Assembly (NCBI GenBank): GCA_000226015.1
Contig: JH152824.1
Span: 38,079 to 68,225 of the forward strand
From: Mnemiopsis leidyi
Taxonomy: Eukaryota; Ctenophora; Tentaculata; Lobata; Bolinopsidae
Direction of reading: 5' to 3'
DNA length: 30,147 nt
The position numbers and the translations under genes are program-made. The notes below the pieces were generated by a model, which saw nothing but the letters and a program-made list of their open reading frames with translations, was not told where the DNA came from and did not search any database. This document shows positions 10,701-18,879 of the stretch, one piece after another (within the stretch, counting starts at the first letter, position 1; every line of letters begins with the position of its first letter).

Positions 10701-13252
10701 CCTGTTCTACAATCATTTCCTGTGCAATCAATGTAACTATGTTGCTTCCTACCACCTGTTTCAGTTTTTTGCTCGCAGATATAGCCTCCACACAGGACCC
10801 ATGAGTCTATTGCGCTGAAAACTTGATTTCCCATGTTTAAACCACAAGTTTGATAGGCATGCGTGTCATTTTTACAAACTTCAGTTACACCATATTCGAA
10901 TTCTCCGTTGAAATCATAGTACACATCAGAGTATTCACACTTGAAGTATTGTTTGAAACCGTTTTCATTGTAACAAACAGTTTTCAAAAATCCACTTGCT
11001 AATCTAGCAAGTGAGCACTTTCTTCCAGATTCCCTCACCTTCTTTACCACTCTGAAGTCTACATGGTGAAGACAGTAGTCTTTGTTTTCATCATTTGTAC
11101 ACCAGAACAAGAAACAACAAGGTGTTTCCCCATCAGGATCACACTCAGCCGGTGTACCGTCAGGTAAAGGGTACTTTAATCCACACCTGCCATCGTACCT
11201 CCACCTCTGTTTTCCGCTGGATTTCCTCCAATCTCTGTATATAATCCTGTAGTCTGTGCAACCCACACAATTGCAATGCTTGGTAGTATTTCCACATAGT
11301 CCAATTTCTTCATGATTGCAGCAAGGATTTTCCCCGTCAGGGTTACATTGTGCTGGTTTACCATCTGGGAAGTTGACCTTATAACCACACTTTTTGTCGG
11401 ACCTCCATTTCAGTGTGCCTCCAGACTCCTCCCAATCTCTGTAGACAATCCTGTAGTCTGTGCACCCCTCACAAGTGCAATGATTGGACGTGTTACCACA
11501 ATGTCCATCCAAGTCATCATCACAACATGGGTGCTCCCCATAAGGGTTGCACTCAGAAGGTGCATCATTAGGTAAGAGGTTAACCCTTCCACATTTTCCG
11601 TCGTATCTCCACTGCAGTTTTCCTTCAGAATCTTTCCAATCTTTTAAAAACTTGTAGTTAATACATCCGTCACAATTGCAAAAATCGGTTGTGTTCCCGC
11701 ACTGACCATCATTCCCATCATTACAACAAGGGTTTTCCCCGTCAGGGTCGCACTCTGCTGGCGAACCGTCTGGAAGAGGGCTGTCTGAACCACACTTTTT
11801 TATCAGACCTCCACTTCTGTGTGCCTCCAGACTCCTCCCACTCTCTGTAGATAGTTCTATAATCTGTGCACTCCTCACAAGTGCAATGATCGGTTGTGTT
11901 TCCACAATGTCCAGACGACCTATGATCACAACATGGGTGCTCCCCATAAGGGTTGCATTTAGCCGGTGCAGCATTAGGTAAGAGGTTAAGCTTTCCACAT
12001 TTTCCGTCGTATCTCCACTGCAGTTTTCCTTCAGAATCTGTCCAATCTTTTAAATACTTGTAGTCTACACAATACTCACAAGTGCAATGCTCGGTTGTGT
12101 TCCCGCAATGACCATCATTCCCACCATTACAACAAGGGTTTTCCCCGTCAGGGTCGCACTCTGCCGGTGAACCGTCTGGAAGAGGGCTGTCTGAACCACA
12201 CTTTTTGTCAGTCCTCCACTTCTGTGTGCCTCCAGACTCCTCCCAATCTCTGTAGATAATCCTGTAGTCTGTGCACTGCTCACAAGTGCAATATTCGGTT
12301 GTGTTTCCACAATGTCCAGACGACTTATGATTACAACAAGGATTTTCTCCTGCAGGGTTGCATTGCGAAGTTGTATAATCCGGCAATGGGAACTCTCCAC
12401 CGCATCTCCCGTCATACGTCCACCTTATCAACCCTCCTGATTCTGTCCAATCTTTTAACAGCTTGTAGTCTATACAATCCCCACAAGTGCAATGTTCTGT
12501 TGTGTTTCCACACTGACCATCAAACCTATCATTACAACAAGGGTTTTCCCCGTCAGGGTCGCACTCTGCTGGTGAACCGTCTGGAAGAGGGCTGTCTGAA
12601 CCACACTTTTTATCAGACTTCCACTTCTGTGTGCTTTCAGACTCCTCCCAATCTCTGTAGATAATGCTATAATCTGTGCACTGCTCACAAGTGCAATGTT
12701 CTGTTGTGTTACCACACTGACCATCATACCCATCATTACAACAAGGGTTTTCCCCGTCAGGGTCGCACTCTGCTGGTGAACCGTCTGGAAGAGGGCTGCC
12801 TGAACCGCACTTGTTGTCAGACCTCCACTTCTCTGTGCTTTCGGACTCCTCCCAATCTCTGTAGATAATGCTATAATCTGTGCACTGCTCACAAGTGCAA
12901 TGTTCTGTTGTGTTACCACACTGACCATCATACTCATCATTACAACAAGGGTTTTCCCCGTCAGGGTCGCACTCTGCTGGTGTACCGTCGGATAGTGGGG
13001 AGTGTTGACCACAATTGCCGTCGTCCCTCCATCTTTCTCCTGCTAAGTAGGTCCGGGATTTACCTAACTTTTATTCAGGCTAGGTCCAGTGGCTAAAAGG
13101 ATATTGCATACTGTAAACTGAATAGTGCATAAATGTCTTGTAACCTATTGCCTCAGTACTCAATGGTAGTAATAGCACTATAAATCAAACATCATACCTG
13201 AGTAACTGTTGAAGACAAGCAGTAAAATACAGAGCTTCAAATCTCCAGTCAT
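7771..13252 (-). CDS. Large multidomain GPCR: Cys-rich repeats + LDLa modules + 7TM
   Basis: Two exons: 13252-13198 (signal peptide) and 13042 (or 13039)-7771. About 1,775 residues if two frame breaks are bridged. Order: signal peptide; nine full and one degenerate eight-Cys repeat; a further Cys-rich stretch; LDLa-like modules (CDGIKDCSDGSDE, CDGVESCDD, CDLVDDCGDMSDEENC, CDGIYDCFDLSDEC); then 7TM from about 9110 down to 7980. The 7TM is rhodopsin-class, closest in feel to RXFP/LGR-type and GRL101-like receptors: TM6 TTDFICWVP (CWxP), TM7 NSVINPLVYD (NPxxY), TM3 Cys in GIPCLTL. The DRY position reads VIRMY, so Arg is kept but Asp/Glu and Tyr are not. No leucine-rich repeats are visible. Inferred to be a surface receptor with a large adhesive or ligand-binding ectodomain; ligand unknown. 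Confidence 0.85.
10500..10503 (-). other. Frame break 2 in the receptor: inside the first LDLa-like module
   Basis: Upstream frame reads SVQHVCDG then IFGELLGSM and a stop; the next frame continues FSENYWGQCKDGLDEKDC, which completes an LDLa-like module. One base fewer in the TTTT run (coding strand) would join them. As with break 1, it is a +1 in a homopolymer. Confidence 0.75.
11025..13042 (-). other. Tandem eight-cysteine (hevein-like) repeats of the receptor ectodomain
   Basis: About ten repeats of 66-68 residues. Consensus pieces: CG..SPLPDGSPAECDPDG, ENPCCN, G.CGNTTEHC.C..C.DY, RDWEES and W..D.K. Spacing of CC, CG and the following x6-C resembles type 1 chitin-binding (hevein) modules, but the aromatic residues that stack on sugar in hevein are missing between CC and CG, so lectin activity is doubtful. 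GNTT sites suggest N-glycosylation of almost every repeat. Two alternating subtypes (RDWEESGGTQKWRSDKK and KDWTDSEGKLQWRYDGK) form dimers in the proximal half. DNA copies are nearly identical in places, implying recent duplication or gene conversion. The last copy (near 11120-11040) loses the pattern. Confidence 0.8.
11796..11801 (-). other. Frame break 1 in the receptor: six-A run where sister repeats have five
   Basis: On the coding strand the RSDKK-C codons read through AAAAAA; the same place in other repeats (e.g. near 12199 and 12608) has five A's. The extra base turns DKKCGSDSP into DKKVWFRQP and leads to a stop at 11742, while the expected protein continues in the next frame. Confidence 0.85.
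13198..13252 (-). other. Signal-peptide exon of the receptor gene
   Basis: ATG at 13252 opens MTGDLKLCILLLVFNSYS and a GTATGA donor follows at 13197, leaving phase 1. An upstream ATG at 13257 meets a stop at once. The sequence is a typical short signal peptide. The phase fits the acceptor near 13043, giving Ala (TAG) or Gly (CAG) at the joint followed by ERWRDDGNCG. No promoter element was identified upstream of 13252. Confidence 0.8.
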
Positions 13253-13633
13253 ATCATTCTAAATTTTTCTTCTCTAAATTTAGACTTTGATTAGATTCTA
13301 TCAAACAATGTTAAGGTGTTTTGTGTTTTTTAATGTAGGTTTCCTCTGCATGGCTGTTTATGTGATGGAACTTTCAAAATAAACAATTTTCCATTTTGAT
13401 GCAAAATATTTAACTGAAATCTGTACTTTTTATCAAAACCAGGAAAATTCAGTATAACTTGTGTTACAAACTTGTTGGATGATGATTGTAACAAGAATTT
13501 AAAAAAATCTTCGGTGAAAAATGGCTTAAAACCATAAAATCATGAAGAGTTCTTGATTTAGCTACTTAACAATAAAATTAGCAAGATTGCTACAAACGAA
13601 TATTTCGTGCAATCTAAGCAGCTCACTAAGCGC

Positions 13634-13761
13634 CTTCATCCTCACATATGATTGAAGGACTATAAGCCCAACGGACTTTATGCCCAACTAGGATTTTATG
13701 GGCATGTAGTCCGTTGGACATAAAGTCCGTTGGGCATATAGTCCGCTTCATCCTCACATAT
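13634..13761. repeat. Small inverted-repeat element flanked by 16-bp direct repeats
   Basis: Arms 13657-13688 and 13713-13744 are 32 bp, reverse complementary with two mismatches, around a 24-nt loop that holds another GGGCAT..AGTCC fragment. CTTCATCCTCACATAT occurs at 13634-13649 and again at 13746-13761. It looks like a foldback/MITE-like insertion, although 16 bp is long for a target-site duplication. Confidence 0.75.
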
Positions 13762-13986
13762 AGTAAAGCAAACGATGGACTCTCCCTGGGATGCGTTGCC
13801 AGAAAACAAGTAGACCATGGAGTACTTATTTCAGTAATCTCTAAATCTCTCCTTGCAGTTCACGCTGAACACACTCACCAACAGTACTATTACCTATTAT
13901 CTTCCTCCCTAACAGTACTATTATCTTGAATCTGCCGAACTCAGTTTTGTTTACTGTATGGTATGTTAAACAAAATATAGGCCTGC

Positions 13987-14094
13987 CGACAGTTGCGCCC
14001 AGAAGAATCAAATTCTCACGGTTTAACAAGCTGCCCAATCATTAATGCGATCTGATTGGGTAGCTTATATTTTAGAAACGACAGTTGCGCCCAG
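13987..14094. repeat. Second inverted-repeat structure flanked by 16-bp direct repeats
   Basis: CGACAGTTGCGCCCAG occurs at 13987-14002 and 14079-14094. Between them is an inverted pair AAGCTGCCCAATCA / TGATTGGGTAGCTT with an 11-nt loop and one mismatched pair. Organisation parallels the element at 13634-13761. Confidence 0.75.
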
Positions 14095-14542
14095 GGATCA
14101 CATTACATTGGTCAGGACACACATTATACTGGTCTGGGCAGCCAAAATATAGAAGCTGAAGTGTTCCGTGCGGCGTGCAGTCGATCTTCGCTAACAGGAT
14201 GGCCTGAGGTGCTCACCTCCTTTTCTGTAACCCTGATGCACTCCGTACCGAGGTACTAAACTAGCTGTACGGGGGAGGGGGGGTTAATCTTACGAGCTAG
14301 GGAGTGTGCATTTCCAGCCGAAGCTGTACAAGACACATACAGGCCTTTGTCACACCAGACACCATGAAATTTAACTACCTACCAACCCATCCCTTTGGCA
14401 AAAAAGTATTAAAGATGGGAAAAAAAATTTGTAAAATACAGTTATTCATTGTTATAAACATATATAGGAAAAGATGTGATTGAAGTTAAGAAGGGCAGGG
14501 AAAAGGTTAGAGTCACAGAAAAAGACTCTGTATATTGAGTAA

Positions 14543-14595
14543 TACAGTTACTATGATTGACATACTCAATGAGTATGTCAATCATAGTAACTGTA
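14543..14595. repeat. 53-bp perfect palindrome
   Basis: 26-bp arms (14543-14568 and 14570-14595) are exact reverse complements around one base (A14569). No loop to speak of. Intergenic, about 60 bp upstream of a cluster of CRE-like sites. Confidence 0.95.
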
Positions 14596-14654
14596 AGGAA
14601 CTAGCACTTGCGAATTAAAGCCGAATATCATAAATGATTTTCGTAATAAGTATG

Positions 14655-14724
14655 TGACGTCACTTAAGATTGTGACGTAATGTTAAATGTTATATAATCT
14701 GTACGTTCTGTTATAGTGACGTCA
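14655..14724. promoter_or_regulatory. Cluster of CRE/ATF-type sites with a TATA-like box
   Basis: Two perfect TGACGTCA sites (14655-14662 and 14717-14724) and one TGACGTAA (14673-14680) lie within 70 bp; TATATAAT sits at 14691-14698. CREB/ATF factors bind the palindromic octamer. The cluster could be a promoter for the plus-strand gene whose exon is seen at 15531; the 5' exon is not identified. A possible short exon 14735-14777 follows a good acceptor but does not match phase with 15531. Confidence 0.4.
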
Positions 14725-15245
14725 CGCTTTTCAGTCGAGAGCGAGGGAGAAACGGAAGAGACAACGAAGACAGATACGTGAATACAGCGCCACCTTACGA
14801 TGCAAAACTGAGGCCCAGTGATAAGGTCAGAGTAACTGATAAGAAATAGTTTTCTTGTGAAACACTTTTGTTTTACACCGATGCTTGTGTCTGCACTTTC
14901 AAAAATCACGAATTTGCCTGGGTTTGAACGGGATCTTAACCCCGGTATTCGGGTTTTAGTCCTGTCTGCAAGAATAAGAAGTACTTAAGGGAGTTCCATA
15001 GACATGATAGTATTAGAGATACGAAAAGAAGTATAAGCAAGTACTTGAACATATTCATAATGATAATGATAATGTTGGTGATCAGAACGGAAACACGCAG
15101 ATAATAATGGCTTGAAATCGTCGTTTTATAATTACATCATAAGAGCCTGTAATAATTTTCTGTCAAATAACTTTTTCTCAAAATTAGATTAAGATAACTC
15201 AAAGAACTTAAAAAACAAAATTGGTAACATAATTCATAACTAGTA

Positions 15246-15510
15246 CCACTTGTACGTAAATATTTCCACTAGTACGTAAATATTTCCACTTGTACGTAAA
15301 TATTTCCACTTGTACGTAAATATTTCCACTTGTACGTAAATATTTCCACTTGTACGTAAATATTTCCACTTGTACATATATATATCCACTTGTACGTAAA
15401 TATTTCCACTTGTACGTAAATATTTCCACTTGTACGTAAATATTTCCACTTGTACATAGATATTTCCACTTGTACGTAAATATTTCCACTTGTACATAGA
15501 TATATCCACT
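15246..15510. repeat. 20-bp minisatellite
   Basis: About 13 tandem copies of ACTTGTACGTAAATATTTCC with sporadic changes (TACATAGA, TACATATA, ACTAGTACG). The unit is stop-free in several frames, so it produces spurious reading frames; these are not called. It ends about 20 bp before the splice acceptor at 15530. Confidence 0.95.
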
Positions 15511-15530
15511 GTTGACGTCACACTCCGCAG

Positions 15531-18173
15531 GTGTTCGTGCTTGCTCAGTCAGAGATGGAGCACAACTTCCCCCTGGAGAACACAGATAACAACGACGAGA
15601 GTGACTCGTCCGACAACGAGTACAGCTACTCCAACTCGCCACTCCCGCCCTCCGCCAGTTAGTTTCACTTTCACTTTCATATACAGATTCGGAGACTTGC
15701 CACCACAGCCCTCTGTTAGTTAGTTTCACTTTCACTTTCATATACAGATTCTGAAAATTGCCACCCCAGCCCTCCGCCAGTTAGTTTCACTTTCATTCAC
15801 TTTTTCATTATGAATTAGAAATAAAACTGTTCCATTTTGTTGTTTATATATCAAAAATAAAATGGCGAAAATGCTCTAAAATATACTTTCTACAACTGAT
15901 TTTCTCAGCAATCGTTGATTAAGAAAATTTTCTTTCCGTGTTAGGTTTTACGACACATAGCACCTATATCATATGGAAAGTTTTTGAATTTGCAAATTGC
16001 TGGCGCTTAATGAAAACAAAGCATTTTTGGCAGAGTGATATATATTATCGCAGAATGAATTACCTTGCTAGTTTGAGTGAAATATATGGCTTCTTTGACT
16101 GGCACAATGACGAAATTCATAAATTATTTGGTGTATCCGTTAATAGCCAATTTTGATATTATTCACCTTTGCGTCATTTGTGATTTGACACATAACAAAT
16201 TTGTATTATGCAACTGATAATAATAGCTGCGTATTATAATTTTGGCTGGGTGATTACGCTTATCGTTGAATGGTTTCTCAAACGAAGCACAGGCAGCAAC
16301 AATGCTACTAAAACATAAACTAGGCTGAAACACAAGCAGCAACAATATTATTATTACTACAATATGATATAGGCTGAAAGCTTTTTGATCGAATCCTTGA
16401 AAGCATCTTGACATACCCATTGTTTGCGCTTTGCACGAAGTGCTGGAAAATAAAATAACGAATGGCTGAGAGTTGACGGGCTTGTCGATCTGAAAACACA
16501 CTGAGATCGGATCAATAGGATTTTACCGCTGGATCGCTGGAACTGAAGAGAAGCTGGATCGCTGGCATGGAACCAGCCCTAAAAATATTCTGCTACAGAT
16601 AAAAGACCAGGAAACCGACTCGCGGAGCAATCGGTTAGACTGACGATAGAGGAAGACATCCCCTCCTCCTCCTCCCAACTTCTTCTAGATTCCTCTCCTG
16701 TCACAGTGACGTCACAGCGAGCCAACTCGGACCGGACATCGTCTCAGGGCAGCTGCAGTCCGAGCAGGTCTCCCAACTTCAAGCAGCTGGCGCTCAGACA
16801 GAGACAGCTGTTGAGAAGGTGGACCCGGAAGAGAGGCAGAACGGGAAGTGGAAGTGGAAGTCCCGGCAGGAGAATTTCACCCTTGTCCAGTTCTGAACAC
16901 TTGTGATGGTATAGTTAGTATATTCCGACAATGATATATTCCGATAATATACCCTTAGAACTGCAGTGGAGCAATTATATCTAGAAGTCACATGATGAGT
17001 TTATTTACATAAATTCTTTTTCTCTCCAGGTTTAGCAATTCGTTGATTGGAACAAGTAGATTTCTTGTTCGTTAACTTAAAGTTATAGTTTTCCTTTTTC
17101 TAATCAACCTGTGGCTAAACTTGAGGAGTAAAACAATTTTGTTGTTAAACTCATAACATACCCTGTGGTATGACATTGAGACTAGGGGGCCAAGATATTT
17201 TACGTTTTACTTGACCTGATTATGCTTTAAGTTGAACTAAATTAAGGTAAACTTAAACGAATTGTTTTTACACGAGTCTTTCTATCGAGAGCAGCTCTAA
17301 GTGCAGGTCACAATTAAATGTCCAAATAACAACAGGCCCAGCTTCCTCTAACGATACTTATATTGTCTGTACTACATGGTGTCTGTAACGAACTTCACTA
17401 CTTCAACGTCAAGCCGCTAGTTCAGCGTCTCGTTGTACACAGACTATGAAGTACCTTAGTCCCTGTTCATTATGATTGATAAAAGACAATTAAAATACCA
17501 TTAAGATGATGTTGATGGTCAGAAGAGGAACACACAGATGAAATACCATTAAACTAATCTTTGTTCTTATCTGGAACCTACTTGCGAAGTCTTACTGCTA
17601 CCCTTGTCGCGGTGATACCCGACTTTCGTTAGAACGGTAGACGGATATAATCTCGTCAACTACTATCCTATCTCGATATGGCTTATTCGCCTTTTTAGAG
17701 CAGTTAGAGCAGTTAGATCAGTTGAAATTCTAAGATAAATTGTCGCCTTTGTTCAAAATACTCATTTTGCCTTCTGAATGCAATCTTCCTGGAAAATATT
17801 TGAACAAAGTTAGCCGTACATTACATACAGATAGACCGTTGAGATAAATTATCTAATTCGTGTGCCATATGGGTGTTTAAGGCCTTGCATTTTATTATTA
17901 ATAATGTGGAATTATAGCCTAAGTGGTCCTGTACTAATGTATGCTTACCTAGTCTGCATAGTTATGCTCGAGCGCGTAATTACTAATTACATAATTGTAG
18001 ATAAGTACTGAAATGGCGATTATGATTCAGAAATTAAGTTATTATGGTAAATGTAATTAAGTAACTTCAGTAACGGTCTCCTTGTTTCAGTGGACATGGA
18101 CGGAATGTCCCCTTTACCTCCTCACTTCTACGCCATGGAGAACGATCACGCAATAAACCTGGAAGAAGGATGA
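15531..18173 (+). CDS. Unidentified acidic/Ser-rich protein, 3' exons
   Basis: I do not recognise the family. Likely exons: 15531-15657 (acceptor CTCCGCAG, donor GTTAGT, phase 0 in, 1 out), encoding SEMEHNFPLENTDNNDESDS then SDNEYSYSNSPLPPSA; 16599 to about 16818-16906 (acceptor TGCTACAG), encoding GNRLAEQSVRLTIEEDIP, SSSSQLLLDSS and SCSPSRSPNFKQLALRQRQ; and 18091-18173 (acceptor TTGTTTCAG), encoding DMDGMSPLPPHFYAMEND then HAINLEEG and a stop. The first join is phase-consistent. The second is not settled: AG/GTGGAC at 16818 leaves phase 2 whereas the last exon reads best in phase 1. It looks like the cytoplasmic or disordered tail of a larger protein whose 5' exons I cannot find. AATAAA lies about 190 nt after the stop. 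Confidence 0.5.
15647..15790 (+). repeat. Three tandem copies of an exon end with its 5' splice site
   Basis: Unit: GCCCTCCGCCA followed by GTTAGTTTCACTTTCACT, then CATATACAGATTC and a GCCACC stretch. Donors (GTTAGT) at 15658, 15719 and 15780; copy 2 also has an overlapping GTTAGT at 15715. The first is the apparent exon end. Units also carry an acceptor-like TATACAG, so each intronic copy has the ends of a potential small exon. Confidence 0.85.
15800..16598 (+). other. Intron-like AT-rich sequence
   Basis: Between the donor array and the next apparent exon. It contains an imperfect repeat of an AGGCTGAAA..CAAGCAGCAACAATA theme (about 16285-16380). Open frames at 15938-16156 and 16163-16501 lack recognisable domains and splice context and are not called genes. 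Confidence 0.45.
16910..18090 (+). other. Intron-like sequence, no features seen
   Basis: AT-rich, without convincing frames, between the Ser-rich exon and the terminal exon at 18091. A short GAGCAGTTAGAGCAGTTAGATCAGTTGA triplet repeat lies at about 17698-17726. Nothing else noted. Confidence 0.5.
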
Positions 18174-18366
18174 TGAAGAAGATATCGCGCAGCTCAGATC
18201 ATCTATTTATATTTTCTTACTCTATTTGTGTTATCCAACGACTGTTTTGTAGCGTTTTGTAGCCGCACATGATCTGAATCACAACCCGAATTGCCGTATC
18301 GATGCGACTGGAATTGTAAAACGTTACCGGCCGATGACCTCCCTAAACTAGAACTGTTTGTTGGAA

Positions 18367-18372
18367 AATAAA
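18367..18372 (+). terminator. Candidate poly(A) signal AATAAA
   Basis: Consensus hexamer about 190 nt downstream of the stop at 18171-18173, in an AT-rich 3' UTR-like context. Confidence 0.5.
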
Positions 18373-18879
18373 TCTGGAAACGGTCAATATGAGGAGATAA
18401 GATTATTTAGCAGTTAGGCTCTTGGAATTGTAATTGGTTTACGTAATTGACTGAACAGGTTGAGAAATGAGGTTTGAGTTTTTTCTCCTTAGATTTACTA
18501 TTTAGAGTAAAGACATTTTGTGTTTAGCCAAAGTTTAGGCAGTGTCTGTTTATCAGTTCATTAATATAAAAACAAGAAGTTGGTTTATTTTTCATATGAT
18601 GCAAAACATTTTCTTTGGTGTTATTTCTTTGATATTTGGTGTTATTTGTCTAACGATATCGTTCAATAATTTTTAATCGTACAATTTCCTGCTATTTTTT
18701 GTTCATTCTTGGCCTTGTCTGTCATCTGTAGTCTGACAATGTCAATTCAATAACATAATCATCATAATCAATGATAATGATAATCGTACAACGAATCACC
18801 CAATAACTCGATAAACTTAGAATGTAGTTGTACATGTATAGTTATGGTAGTTCATGAACTTGCTACTCAAACTCAAAGC

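Larger units (their letters stand above)
13253..14650. other. Intergenic region with small inverted-repeat elements
   Basis: It lies upstream of the receptor gene and far upstream of the plus-strand gene. No convincing exon seen. It contains two element-like structures and a palindrome (listed separately). AT-rich, with an imperfect TCTAAATTT/AAATTTAGA inverted pair just upstream of the receptor start (about 13258-13286). Confidence 0.5.

Noticed and set aside
12470-13012. 180-residue frame of TLTGKTLVVMM repeats and similar frames at 12065-12415 and 11410-11592
   Set aside because: They are out-of-phase readings of the eight-Cys repeats; the Cys-rich frame is the one with conserved domains.
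14664-14909. Minus-strand open frame of 81 residues
   Set aside because: No domain, covers the CRE cluster, and ends within AT-rich sequence; composition is like random frames nearby.
15208-15741. 177-residue open frame of KWKYLRTSGNIYVQVEIFTY repeats
   Set aside because: It is a 20-bp minisatellite translated; because 20 is not divisible by 3 and the unit is stop-free in several frames, overlapping frames are all open. No gene signal.
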